Shown piece by piece: positions 39,691 through 49,005 of a stretch of DNA of 64,000 bases. Location of the stretch: NCBI GenBank assembly GCA_018644665.1, contig JABGQA010000155.1, forward strand, positions 1 through 64,000, read 5' to 3'. Every line of letters starts with the position of its first letter. Position 1 is the first letter of the stretch. Below the pieces are notes generated by a model, which saw only the letters and a list, made by a program, of their open reading frames with translations, was not told where the DNA came from and did not search any database. Made by a program: the position numbers and the translations under genes. The DNA is from Candidatus Poribacteria bacterium. Lineage in GTDB: Bacteria; Poribacteria; WGA-4E; GCA-2687025.

Positions 39691-41931
39691 CTACTTCCGA
39701 ACGACCATCTTCCGCCGCGCCGAGTACGACCCGGCGGTGATCTCGACCACGTACACGCCGCTCGCCGCCGGAGAGCCCGCGGCATCGCGGCCGTCCCAAT
39801 GCGCGGCGCGATCGCGATCTCTGTAGCGTCCCGGCGACAGGCGTCCGAGGTCCAGCGTCCTGACCACACGGCCGCGCGGGTCGTAGATGCGTAGGACCAC
39901 ACGCGCGGATTCCGCCAGGTCGAACGGAATCCACGTCTCCGGGTTGAACGGGTTCGGGTAATTCGGCAGGAGCGCCGACCGCTCCGGCGTCAACGCCGCG
40001 AACTTGATGCGCCCCCACGCGGTCGCGCCCTTCCCCCGCGGCTCGACGCCGACGCTTTGGTCCACCGTCGCGCGGAACAGACCCTCGTCCGTTCCGGCGA
40101 ACAGAGCATCGTCGTAGGCGAGCAGGCCCCACGTGTGGGCGCCGTCGAGCCCTGCGGACACCCATTCGTCGGTTCCCTCGTACAGTCGATACACGCCTGC
40201 ATGAGTCTGACTGCCGACATAGAGCGATTTCCCCAGGCTCGCGAGGCGCGTCCCAGAGAAGACGCGCCTATCATCATTGGGTCTGTCCTCGCGTCGGAGT
40301 GGCAGCCCGTCGGAAGCGTCGAGCCACTCGCCCGCCGTCTCGTTCCAGCGGTATACGCCCGTCTCCGCCGCGATGTAGAGGCGTCCTCCGAAGCTGTGGA
40401 AATCGGCTCCTCGGAGACAGGGGCCGGCGGGAAGTACCTCCCATTTGGAGCCGCCGTCGAACGACCGGGCCATGTAACAGTGCGCGTTCGCGTACAGCGC
40501 GCCGTCATGTTCACCGATCGTTAGGGGGCCGTCACCGATACGGAAGTACGAGCGGTCGTCGTCCAGTTGGGAGCCACGGACTCTCTCCCACGCCTCGCCG
40601 TCGGCGCTGCGCAGGAACGCGCCGTGATAGTAGGCAACGTATACACGGCCGTTCGTTCGCAGGATTTCCCGCGGGTTGTCTGACGCGAGATAGATGCCGC
40701 TACGGCCCTCCCGCGTGGGCACGCCGTCGTTTACCTCGCGCCAAGTCCTCCCGCCATCGTCACTGCGGAACAGACCGCCCCAGCGGGTGGCCGCGTGGAC
40801 GGTCCGTCCATCGGCCGAGAGGACGGGGGCGTGCAGGTAGAGACGCGTGCGCCGCCATGTGCGACCTCGGTCCTCCGAAGCGTACACCCCGTAATCGCTG
40901 CCCGCGTAGACGAGATCCCCGGAGGCAACGATGTCGTACAGCGGCGCGTGAGGCATCCCTCGGCTGACGTCCCGCCAATTGGTTCCCCCATCGTCGGACG
41001 CGAGCACGCCCCCTGCGCCGCCGACGTAGATCCGGCCCGCGTGAGCGGCCACCGCACGCGTGACGAAGCCATGTCCAACATGGACCTGCTGCCAGTCGAC
41101 CCCACCGTCTCGTGAGCGGAGCAGGCGCCGCCTCTGCGCGTAGGGAGGGTCGCCAACGACGGCGTACAGCGCGTCGGCCGCGGTGAAGAGGTCGTAGGCG
41201 TCGCCTTCCTGCAGGTGGGTGGGTTGCCACGCTTCGGCGACAGAATCGTAACGATGGACGCCATGCGCATCCACGGCAGCGTACAGGACACCGTCGGCGA
41301 GGGTGATGTCGTTTGCGCCGTCGTTGTGCGGGAGCGTCGCGTCAATGTCTCGCCAGCTTGCGCCATCGTCCGACGATGCGTAGACCCCCTCAGTGGTTGC
41401 AGCAAAGACGACGAGATCGGTCGCGACTGCCGAGATGGCGCGGGCATCGTCGAGGTCCGTCTCCACCCACGCCACTCCACGGTCGTCGGAACGACCCACC
41501 GTGGCCCGACGTCCGCGGTTGTACGCCGCGTAGACGGCGCCGTTCTTCACTGCGAACGCTCTCGGCTGAACCCGCCTCGACACCCGCTCCCACGTGGAGC
41601 CTCCGTCGCTGCTGCGGTGGAGGCCTTCGGTGGCTGCGTCCTCGCTGCTGACATAGATGTCGCCGTCGACCGCAAGCACGGCGTTGATCCGCGCGGTCTG
41701 GAACCCGGATGCTTCCCAACTCTCACCGTCCACCGACCTGTACACGCCGTGGCCCGTGCCGGCGAACAGCACGCCCGCGTCGGTGGCGGCGAGACATTCG
41801 ACATACGCGCCGTAGATGCCATCGACCCGTTCCCACACGATCCCCGGCGCTGCGACCGCCTCCAGGACAATGCCGAGAGTCGCCATGAGCGCCATCGCGC
41901 CGAGTCCTGTGCGTCGCATGTGCCGCTTCAT
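39691..41931 (-). CDS. secreted BNR/beta-propeller protein with C-terminal sorting domain
   Basis: A 746-residue protein. A signal peptide covers about residues 1-28. Then about ten repeats of the BNR/sortilin type follow, with variants of SxDGGxTW (HRSSDGGSTWERV, RSRDGGVDWQQV, ASDDGGTNWRDV, RSDDGGRTWREV). The C-terminal 90 residues are a FlgD/Por-like sorting domain: NYPNPFNPETWIPFDLAESA, VVLRIYDPRGRVVRTLDLG and a terminal GVYVVEITAG. Just before it is VEPRGKGATAWGRIK, a Trp-Gly-x-Ile-Lys string also seen at the end of the protein at 69-767. GGGAGG precedes the ATG. It is probably a surface propeller that binds or senses glycans. Confidence 0.85.
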   Translation of the reverse strand: MKRHMRRTGLGAMALMATLGIVLEAVAAPGIVWERVDGIYGAYVECLAATDAGVLFAGTGHGVYRSVDGESWEASGFQTARINAVLAVDGDIYVSSEDAATEGLHRSSDGGSTWERVSRRVQPRAFAVKNGAVYAAYNRGRRATVGRSDDRGVAWVETDLDDARAISAVATDLVVFAATTEGVYASSDDGASWRDIDATLPHNDGANDITLADGVLYAAVDAHGVHRYDSVAEAWQPTHLQEGDAYDLFTAADALYAVVGDPPYAQRRRLLRSRDGGVDWQQVHVGHGFVTRAVAAHAGRIYVGGAGGVLASDDGGTNWRDVSRGMPHAPLYDIVASGDLVYAGSDYGVYASEDRGRTWRRTRLYLHAPVLSADGRTVHAATRWGGLFRSDDGGRTWREVNDGVPTREGRSGIYLASDNPREILRTNGRVYVAYYHGAFLRSADGEAWERVRGSQLDDDRSYFRIGDGPLTIGEHDGALYANAHCYMARSFDGGSKWEVLPAGPCLRGADFHSFGGRLYIAAETGVYRWNETAGEWLDASDGLPLRREDRPNDDRRVFSGTRLASLGKSLYVGSQTHAGVYRLYEGTDEWVSAGLDGAHTWGLLAYDDALFAGTDEGLFRATVDQSVGVEPRGKGATAWGRIKFAALTPERSALLPNYPNPFNPETWIPFDLAESARVVLRIYDPRGRVVRTLDLGRLSPGRYRDRDRAAHWDGRDAAGSPAASGVYVVEITAGSYSARRKMVVRK

Positions 41932-42163
41932 CTGCGCGCCTCCCACGTGTCGGGCCTGTGTCGGCACGCAACCTAGCCGCAAGCGGCGTGCCGCCCGAGC
42001 CGCGATCGCCGCAATGCGCTTGGCCACTGCCCGATAGGGAGGGAGCCCGCTACAATCGACATGCTATGGGGTTGGCATATGTCCACGCGGTGGTCATCGT
42101 AGGTCGGCCTGCGATCACGCGCGTCCTCGACGACGCGCGCGAACCTGTCGGCACGAGGGCAAT

Positions 42164-42192
42164 TCACGCGAGATCGGGAGAAACCCTATAAT
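42164..42192 (+). promoter_or_regulatory. sigma-70 promoter of the YceI-like gene
   Basis: TTCACG (42164-42169), a 17-bp spacer and a perfect TATAAT (42187-42192). It ends 35 bp before the ATG at 42228. Confidence 0.6.
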
Positions 42193-42227
42193 AGGCCGAC
42201 GTCTCGATTCCCGTCAGGAAGCCTAAG

Positions 42228-42926
42228 ATGAAACGGATGTCGCCCCTCGCGCTTGTGCTAGCCCTAGCCGTCGTCGCGGCGGCAGGAGCGGAGGAACTCC
42301 GCTTCGGCATGAACGAGGACGCCCGCGACGAACTCAAGTTCACGTCGCGCGCGCCTCTCGAACAGATCACCGGCCGTGCGGCGAAGATACGCGGCTCCAT
42401 CGCGATACCCGATTCCACGCAACTGCTTGGCGATTCCGTCGCCGCCTGGTTTGAGGTGGATCTGACCTCGATCGACACGGGCATCGAGCTGCGCAACGCC
42501 CACATGCGGGATCGGTTCCTGCAGACATCCCTATACCCAACGGCGACACTCAGACTCCGTGAGGTCGTCGGCGCCGTGGTCGCGGACGACGCTGACCCGG
42601 ACGGTGTTCGGTCGGTGAGCGCGCTCGAGCCGGGGGCGCCGACGCGTCTGTCGATCGTCGGGACATTCCGGGTGCACGGGGAAGAGCGCGAGATCCAAAT
42701 CGACAACCTCACCGTCACGCACTTCCCCGCGTCGGACGACACGAAGGGCGTCCGGCCCGGCGACCTGCTGACTGTGAAGGGGTCGTTTGCCATCAGCTTG
42801 GATGATTACCGGATCGTGCGTCCACGCGCGCTCTTCCTGCGTCTGTCCGACAGGCTGGAAGTCGAGTTCCACATGACGGCGGCGGCTGGTATTGTCGCTC
42901 CGTCTCCATCGCCGTTCCAGGAATAG
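42228..42926 (+). CDS. YceI-like secreted lipid-binding protein
   Basis: A 232-residue exported protein (signal peptide about residues 1-21). The YceI beta-barrel is visible from DELKFTSRAPLEQITGRAA, WFEVDLTSIDTGIELRNAHM and FLQTSLYPTATLRL to IVGTFRVHGEEREI and VKGSFAISLDDYRIVRP. Family members bind isoprenoids or fatty acids in the periplasm. AGGAAG is present upstream, and a good sigma-70 promoter lies at 42164-42192. Ligand unknown. Confidence 0.87.
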   Translation: MKRMSPLALVLALAVVAAAGAEELRFGMNEDARDELKFTSRAPLEQITGRAAKIRGSIAIPDSTQLLGDSVAAWFEVDLTSIDTGIELRNAHMRDRFLQTSLYPTATLRLREVVGAVVADDADPDGVRSVSALEPGAPTRLSIVGTFRVHGEEREIQIDNLTVTHFPASDDTKGVRPGDLLTVKGSFAISLDDYRIVRPRALFLRLSDRLEVEFHMTAAAGIVAPSPSPFQE

Positions 42927-42934
42927 GGGATTCC

Positions 42935-43939
42935 ATGGCGCGCTACAGAGTCGGTGTAATCGGGTGCGGCGGCATCGGCGTGCAGCACGCCGCCGGACTC
43001 GTGGGCATGGACAACGCGGAACTGGTCGCCGGTTGCGACCTGAACGAGGACGCCCTCTCGGCGTTCGGCGAGCGGTGGCGAGACACGTGGGGTGATGTCG
43101 CGCTCTACACCGACTACCGACAGATGCTCGACCGGGAGCGGCTCGACGTCGTGACCGTCGCGACGCCCGACAATCGCCACGTGGACCCCGTCGTGGACGC
43201 GGCGAATGCGGGCGTACAGGCGATCTTCTGCGAGAAGCCCCTCGCGACGAGCCTCGCCGACGCCGATCGGATGCGCGCCGCCGTCGAAGAGAACGGCGTC
43301 CTGTTCTCCGTCGATCACACGCGGCGATGGATTCCCTTGTGGCGGCACTTGGTCGAGGAGGTCATCGGCGGCGGGCAGGTTGGGGAGGTCCAGTACGTCG
43401 TCGGGACGCTCAGCGGCTCTCGCGGTTCGCTCTTCCGCAACGGCACGCATCTGATCGACGCGCTCTGCTACCTCGCGGGCTCCGATCCCGAGTGGGTCTT
43501 CGCGGAGCTGGAGCGCGGCTATGAGGACCACACGGAGTACCGAGGCGACGGCGGCTCGGACCCGTCTCTGGAGCCGTCCGCAAGCGGGTACATCCACTTC
43601 GCCAACGGCGTGCGAGGCTTCTACACCGGCACGTCCAAACGCTCCGCCGGCCCGAAGTGGCACTTCGAGGTGATGGGCAGCGAGGCGCAGATCATCGTGG
43701 ACAAGGAGGCGACGCTGATCCGCGGCGGCAAGTCCGAGATCATCGTTGCGCCGGAGGCCGCCATGTCGGGCATCCCGGCGGGCGTCCGAGACCTCGTCGA
43801 AGCGCTGGGCGAGGGTCGCGAAACCCGTTCGCCGATGTCCGCCGCCATGAACGTCGTCGAGGTGATCTTCGGGTTCCTCGAATCGCAGCGCCTCGGGAAC
43901 ACGCGCGTCGATCTCCCCGTTCCGAGGGACCGCGCCTGA
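42935..43939 (+). CDS. Gfo/Idh/MocA family oxidoreductase
   Basis: A 334-residue NAD(P)-dependent oxidoreductase. The nucleotide loop is VGVIGCGGIGVQHAAG, and IFCEKPLATSLADADRM holds the EKP Lys near residue 97. FSVDHTRRWIPLWRHLV and NGTHLIDALCYL follow, the latter with the catalytic His. It lies eight bases after the YceI-like gene and overlaps the following TIM-barrel gene (TGATG), so the last two are translationally coupled and probably act in one pathway, such as inositol or acid-sugar breakdown. Confidence 0.88.
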   Translation: MARYRVGVIGCGGIGVQHAAGLVGMDNAELVAGCDLNEDALSAFGERWRDTWGDVALYTDYRQMLDRERLDVVTVATPDNRHVDPVVDAANAGVQAIFCEKPLATSLADADRMRAAVEENGVLFSVDHTRRWIPLWRHLVEEVIGGGQVGEVQYVVGTLSGSRGSLFRNGTHLIDALCYLAGSDPEWVFAELERGYEDHTEYRGDGGSDPSLEPSASGYIHFANGVRGFYTGTSKRSAGPKWHFEVMGSEAQIIVDKEATLIRGGKSEIIVAPEAAMSGIPAGVRDLVEALGEGRETRSPMSAAMNVVEVIFGFLESQRLGNTRVDLPVPRDRA

Positions 43940-44727
43940 TGGACGTCAGCTACATCACCGCCGAGATGTCCGACGACTTCGCGCGGTCTGTGCGCCTAGG
44001 AGCGGAGGCGGGAGTCTCCGTCGTGTCCATCCGGTCGAAGGCGTGGGGCAAGGCGATCGAAGACCTGTCGGCCGACGAGGTCGCCGAGGCGCGGCGCATA
44101 CTCGCGGAGCACAGGATGCGCGTCGGGATGGTCCTCTCTCCGGTAGGGAAGTGCGACATCACCGACGACGCGGCCGTCGCGAAGCACGGCGACATCTTGA
44201 ACCGCACGATCCGTCTTGCCCACGCCCTCGGCGCGGACACGATCCGCGCCTTCCCGTTTCGTCCGCCCAACCCGACACCGTTCACCGACTCCCGGTTCGA
44301 CGAATACCGCGACCGCGTCGTCGAGCGCTGGGCGCCGTGGGCGGAGATGGCCGGTGCTGAAGGCGTAAGCGTGTGCTTCGAGTGGGTTGGCACGACCCTC
44401 GTGCTGACCGCCGAACAGATGCGCCGCGTTGTCGACGATCTCGGGGAGCCAGCGCATGTCGGCGTCATATGGGAGATCGACGTGTCCGCGCAGGCGGGGG
44501 AATCGCCCGAGGCAGGATACCCGCATATCCGCGGACTCATCCGCGACACGCACATCAAGCGATTCGACGGCGGAGCCACGCGCGACGAATACGCTACGGC
44601 CGTTCGCCTCCTCGCCGCGGACGGCTACGATGGCCCACTGACGGTAGAGCATTGGGGCGGAGAGGACGAGACGTTGGACGGCATACGCCAGGTGACGAAC
44701 CTCCGCGCAGGCGTGGTGGGCGCGTAG
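43939..44727 (+). CDS. TIM-barrel sugar isomerase/epimerase (AP_endonuc_2 type)
   Basis: A 262-residue xylose isomerase-like TIM barrel. Metal-binding residues are suggested by Glu in CFEWVG, Asp/His in RDTHIKRFDG and Glu in TVEHWGG. Members isomerise or epimerise sugars, inosose or hydroxypyruvate. Its ATG overlaps the preceding TGA (TGATG), which signals translational coupling with the Gfo/Idh/MocA gene. The frame reads upstream into that gene only as a shadow. Substrate unknown. Confidence 0.85.
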   Translation: MDVSYITAEMSDDFARSVRLGAEAGVSVVSIRSKAWGKAIEDLSADEVAEARRILAEHRMRVGMVLSPVGKCDITDDAAVAKHGDILNRTIRLAHALGADTIRAFPFRPPNPTPFTDSRFDEYRDRVVERWAPWAEMAGAEGVSVCFEWVGTTLVLTAEQMRRVVDDLGEPAHVGVIWEIDVSAQAGESPEAGYPHIRGLIRDTHIKRFDGGATRDEYATAVRLLAADGYDGPLTVEHWGGEDETLDGIRQVTNLRAGVVGA

Positions 44728-44830
44728 GGCCGCTTCCCCACCGATTCCGGCCACACTTCGCATTGACCGCGCTTCCGCTTCGGCCATAAGATGACTCCGC
44801 CTTACGAGGGCCGCCCCGGCCCCAGGAATC

Positions 44831-46123
44831 ATGCGAGTTCACGACATGCCCCGACGACGTGTGGACCATCGCTCCTTCGAGCGCGCTTCTTCGGCGTACC
44901 GCCGCGCCGACTGGAACCGCTCGCCCGCGACGCATGGCGCGCGCTACCCGCTGCGGCAGCCCACGCACAGACGCGTCATCCGACGGCTCGTCCGGTCGAT
45001 CCCCATCGTCGTCATCCTGCTGTTCGCCTGGAGGATCGGCGCGACGTTCCTACAGTCTCGTGAGCAGCGCATGTGGTACGCCTGCGAGAAGGTGTACGAG
45101 GAGCGCCAGGCCGACCGCGTGGACACGATTGAGGAGTTCCGCGCGCTCTATCCCGAAAGCGCCCACGCGGCGGACGCGGCGTACTACTATGCCGTGCTCG
45201 CGCACGACGCCAAAGGCTGTGCCGCCGTCGATGAGGCATGGCAGGTCACGCTCACCCGCGGGACGCCGGAGCGCAAGCTGGAAGCCGTGATGAGCCTCGG
45301 AGAGTGCGCCAACAAGGCCGGAGATGCCGCCCTCGCCGTGGACTACTACGGCCAAGCGCTCGAGCTGAACCTGGCGACGCAGGGGACCGTCGAGGCGGTG
45401 TATCGCGCGGGCGCTCTCTCCGAGCAGCAGGGCGACGTGACGAACGCCATCGCCTACTACCGCGCGGTATGGGAACTGCCCGAGGCCACGCGGAAGCAAC
45501 GCATCGACGTCGCGCGAGGGCTGACGCGCATCCAGTTGGGCGCGCTGAGCGCGAACCCTCCGCGCCACGTCGTACGGCGCGACGAGACGCTGTGGTCCAT
45601 CGCCAACAAGGCGGGCGTCGCCATGCGCGATCTCCTCCGGGCGAACCTCGACCTGGCCAATCCGAACGTCGTCGAAGTGGGGGTCACTCTCAACATACCC
45701 ATTCGCGACATCTCGCTGGTCGTGAGTGTCGCAGGCCGCATGATCTACCTCCTGCACGAGGGAGCGGTGGTGTGTCCGTTCCCGGTAGTGTTGGGAGCCG
45801 ACGACACGCCTACGCCGGAGGGCAATCTGTCCGTGGTGAGCAAGGAGTTCGCCCGCGCCAGACTTATCAGCATCGCGGACTCGGTCGTCGGAGGCCCGGC
45901 GGGACTGGGCGCGGGCTGGTTCGGTCTCAGCCGGGTCGGCTATGGTATCCACGGTGGCTCCACCGAAGAAGAACTGCTCGAAGGGTCGACGCATGGGGCG
46001 ATACGCCTCGTCGACTCGGCAATCGAATCGCTGGGCGACTTCGTGACGCCTGGCACGCCCGTAACCATCGTCGCCGAGGCGCCTGAAATCGAGTGGAAAG
46101 CGCTTCCCGTGGACTTGCGCTGA
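44831..46123 (+). CDS. membrane-anchored TPR-LysM-YkuD protein lacking the catalytic Cys
   Basis: A 430-residue protein. A basic N-terminus leads to one transmembrane helix (residues 55-75). TPR-like helices cover about 100-240. A LysM domain is at 246-290 (HVVRRDETLWSIANKAGVAM, NVVEVGVTLNIP). Residues 298-415 are an L,D-transpeptidase (YkuD) domain with GIHGG (H374). The active-site motif SHGC[IV]R reads STHGAIRL, so Ala390 replaces the catalytic Cys. It should therefore be unable to cross-link peptidoglycan and may instead bind it. The AGGAA site supports the ATG at 44831. Confidence 0.85.
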   Translation: MRVHDMPRRRVDHRSFERASSAYRRADWNRSPATHGARYPLRQPTHRRVIRRLVRSIPIVVILLFAWRIGATFLQSREQRMWYACEKVYEERQADRVDTIEEFRALYPESAHAADAAYYYAVLAHDAKGCAAVDEAWQVTLTRGTPERKLEAVMSLGECANKAGDAALAVDYYGQALELNLATQGTVEAVYRAGALSEQQGDVTNAIAYYRAVWELPEATRKQRIDVARGLTRIQLGALSANPPRHVVRRDETLWSIANKAGVAMRDLLRANLDLANPNVVEVGVTLNIPIRDISLVVSVAGRMIYLLHEGAVVCPFPVVLGADDTPTPEGNLSVVSKEFARARLISIADSVVGGPAGLGAGWFGLSRVGYGIHGGSTEEELLEGSTHGAIRLVDSAIESLGDFVTPGTPVTIVAEAPEIEWKALPVDLR

Positions 46124-46209
46124 GCGACTCCGAATCGCGGCGACGCGCTACCTACAATCCCGAGTGATCACGAGCGACCACGGCTCCCGAACGACCGAGA
46201 AGGACTGCC

Positions 46210-47253
46210 ATGTACGGGTTTGGAATTATCGGGTGCGGCATGATCTCCGGCTTCCACGCGAGGGCCATAGCCGCCCTCCCGAACGCCGAACTGCGGTCGG
46301 TGCAGTCCAGGAGCGAGGATAACGCCCGGCGAGTCGCGGACGAGTACGGCTGTGAATGGACTACCGACCTGGACCAGATGTTGGGGCGCGACGACATCGA
46401 CGTGGTGACGGTGTGCACGCCCAGCGGCGCGCATATGGAGCCGGTCATCGCCGCCGCCGAGGCCAGGAAGCACGTCATCGTAGAGAAGCCGTTGGACATC
46501 TCGTTGGCCCGGTGCGACGCGATGATCGAGGCGTGTGCAGAGGCGGGCGTACAGCTCGGGGGCGTCTTCCAGTCTCGCTTCCACGAGACGAGCGCGCTGA
46601 TACGCGAGACGCTCGATTCCGGCCGCTTCGGCCGCCTGACACTCGCCGACGCCACGGTAAAGTGGTGGCGCGACCAGGCGTACTACGACGACGGTGGGTG
46701 GAAAGGCACGCAGGCGCTCGATGGAGGCGGCGCGCTGATGAATCAGGCTATCCATGCCATCGACCTCATCCAATGGCTGATGGGCCCCGTGAGCGAGATC
46801 GCCGCGTTCACGGACACCCTCGCGCACGAGCGCATCGACGTCGAGGACACGGCGGTGGCATGCATGCGCTTCGAGAACGGCGCCCTCGGTGTCATCGAGG
46901 GGGCGACATCGGTGCATCCCGGCTTCCTCAAGAAGCTGGAGATTTCGGGCAATAAGGGCAGCATCATCCTCCAGGAAGAGGACCTCACCTGCTGGCAGTT
47001 CGCGGACGAGAACGCGGACGACGACCGCATCCGGGAGGAGTTCGGCGAGAGGACGACGACCGGAGGAGGCGCGAGCGATCCCACCGCGATCAGCTTCGAG
47101 GGCCACCGCAGGCAGTTCGGCGTGTTCCTGCAGGCGCTGGACGACGGCGAACCAACACCACTGGACGGCCGCGAGGCGCGCAAGGCCGTCGAGATAATAC
47201 TGGCGATCTACCAGGCGGCGGAGAACCGATCTGTCGTTTCCCTACCTCTATAA
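46210..47253 (+). CDS. Gfo/Idh/MocA family oxidoreductase
   Basis: A 347-residue NAD(P)-dependent oxidoreductase. The nucleotide loop is FGIIGCGMISGFHARA, and VIVEKPLDISLARCD holds the EKP Lys. GGVFQSRFHETS, WRDQAYYDDGGWKGTQALDG and GGALMNQAIHAIDLIQWL match the usual C-terminal domain with its catalytic His. Length is normal. A TACAAT sits about 55 bp upstream. A secreted metallophosphoesterase follows 22 bp downstream, so they may be co-transcribed. Confidence 0.9.
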   Translation: MYGFGIIGCGMISGFHARAIAALPNAELRSVQSRSEDNARRVADEYGCEWTTDLDQMLGRDDIDVVTVCTPSGAHMEPVIAAAEARKHVIVEKPLDISLARCDAMIEACAEAGVQLGGVFQSRFHETSALIRETLDSGRFGRLTLADATVKWWRDQAYYDDGGWKGTQALDGGGALMNQAIHAIDLIQWLMGPVSEIAAFTDTLAHERIDVEDTAVACMRFENGALGVIEGATSVHPGFLKKLEISGNKGSIILQEEDLTCWQFADENADDDRIREEFGERTTTGGGASDPTAISFEGHRRQFGVFLQALDDGEPTPLDGREARKAVEIILAIYQAAENRSVVSLPL

Positions 47254-47275
47254 GCGACGAGAGAGCGAGACCATC

Positions 47276-48994
47276 ATGCTGACTCGACCGCTACGCTTCG
47301 CCATCGCACTGACGCTGGCCGTCCTCTGCACGCCGTTGCTCGCGCACGTTCGCGGAGACAGAGGCGGCCTCGCGCCGGATCTGCCGGAGAACGTCCCGGG
47401 CATCGACCGGCCGTTCCCCCAGGATGCCGAGAAGTTCACCTTCGCTATCATCGGCGACAAGACCGGCGGCGGGCAGCGGAATTGGCCCATATTCGACCGG
47501 GCGATGGACGAGGTGAGCCGCCTGCGACCCGACTTCGCGATCATGGTCGGGGACCTGATCCAGGGCTACACGGAGGACATGGACACCGTCGCCACGCAAT
47601 GGGACGAGTTCGCGGGACACGCGGAGCGCATGGAAGTCCCGTTCTTCTTCCTCCCCGGCAACCACGACATCACGAACAACGCGATGTACAACTACTGGGA
47701 GGACAACGTCGGCCGCACGTACTACTCCTTCATGTACGCGGGATGCCACTTCATCCTCCTGAATACTGAGGAGGGATGGCGCGCCGAGGGCGGGACGTCG
47801 TTCGGCCCCGACCAGATGGCATGGCTAGAGGACGCGATCGGCAGCCGACGCGACGCCAAGCACACGTTCGTCTTCATGCACCGACCGGCGTGGTTCTCAG
47901 GCGGCGCCGCTGGTGAGTACTGGGAGACTATCGAGGGTTGGCTCGCCGGCCTTCCATACACGGTGTTCGCAGGGCACTTCCACCGACTTTCCTATGAAAG
48001 GCGTGAGGACCGGCCGTACTACGTCCTGAGCGCCACGGGCGCGGGCCTGGGCCCCAGCCAGGTGCTCGAATACGGCTCCTTCCACCACTACACGACGGTC
48101 ACCGTTGATGGCGACGACGTGAGCATCGCGCTCATCGAGCCGTTCAGCGTGCACCCGCACGACATCGCCCCACGCGAGTTCCGCGAGCAGGCCAACCGCG
48201 CGCTGTCTTGGTCAACCGACCTGCCGATGGCGGCCGATGTCGGGGGCGGCGTTGCGAGAGCTACGCTTACGAACACTCTCGACGCGCCGGTCGAGGCGCA
48301 CATCGAAGTCACGGCGTCACGCGACAGCGCGTGGGCAGCGAATCCCGTCGAGGTGAGGTTGCGCGCGCGGCCCGGCGAGACGGCCGAGCAGGCGTTCGAG
48401 CTGCTGTACGACTTCGCCGCGGTGCTGCCACTGCCGACGTACCGCTACACGCTCAGTTACGCGGGTACGACCATGCGCGAGGGCTCCGGGCAAGTCACGC
48501 CGGCCCTCACGAACATCCCAGAGTGGACGTTGGCCGGCCCCTACGACATCGGCGTCGACGCCAATCCCAACGACGACGAAGTCGAGGCCGCCATACCGGC
48601 GTTCGCCAACCAGCTCGGCCCCGAGGACGATGAAGACGCATCCATCGACTGGGTCGCCTCGTCGAGCAACGAGCAGGGCAGAGTCAATCTCGGCGCGCAG
48701 TTCGGAGACGGACCCGGCATCGCGTATGCGCGTGTCTACATCCACAGTGCCGACGCCCGTCAGGTGCTGGCGGCCGTGCACGCTGACGACATGGCCAAGA
48801 TCCTCGTGGGAGAGTCGGAGGCGGTCGCGCATATTGGCTACGGCCGCGATCCGTCGTACGTCACGCTGAGTCTGGAGGCGGGATGGAACCGCGTCCTCGT
48901 GAAGTGCGGTGACTTCGGCGGCAACTGGTGGCTTAGACTGGCCGTCGCGGACGGCGGCGGCAGGCTGAAGTTCTCGGCACAACCACAGGAGTAA
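47276..48994 (+). CDS. secreted calcineurin-like metallophosphoesterase
   Basis: A 572-residue exported protein (signal peptide about residues 1-23). The N-terminal half is a metallophosphoesterase with IIGDKTGGG, VGDLIQGY, LPGNHDIT, FMHRPAWFS and FAGHFHR. The first motif has Asp but no His two residues later, as I remember for this subgroup. The C-terminal half (about 300-572) is beta-rich, with a domain ending in VRLAVADGGGRLKF-like strands (NWWLRLAVADG), probably glycan- or surface-binding. Substrate unknown, likely a phosphate ester outside the cell. Confidence 0.85.
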   Translation: MLTRPLRFAIALTLAVLCTPLLAHVRGDRGGLAPDLPENVPGIDRPFPQDAEKFTFAIIGDKTGGGQRNWPIFDRAMDEVSRLRPDFAIMVGDLIQGYTEDMDTVATQWDEFAGHAERMEVPFFFLPGNHDITNNAMYNYWEDNVGRTYYSFMYAGCHFILLNTEEGWRAEGGTSFGPDQMAWLEDAIGSRRDAKHTFVFMHRPAWFSGGAAGEYWETIEGWLAGLPYTVFAGHFHRLSYERREDRPYYVLSATGAGLGPSQVLEYGSFHHYTTVTVDGDDVSIALIEPFSVHPHDIAPREFREQANRALSWSTDLPMAADVGGGVARATLTNTLDAPVEAHIEVTASRDSAWAANPVEVRLRARPGETAEQAFELLYDFAAVLPLPTYRYTLSYAGTTMREGSGQVTPALTNIPEWTLAGPYDIGVDANPNDDEVEAAIPAFANQLGPEDDEDASIDWVASSSNEQGRVNLGAQFGDGPGIAYARVYIHSADARQVLAAVHADDMAKILVGESEAVAHIGYGRDPSYVTLSLEAGWNRVLVKCGDFGGNWWLRLAVADGGGRLKFSAQPQE

Positions 48995-49005
48995 GGGGGC
49001 GCACG

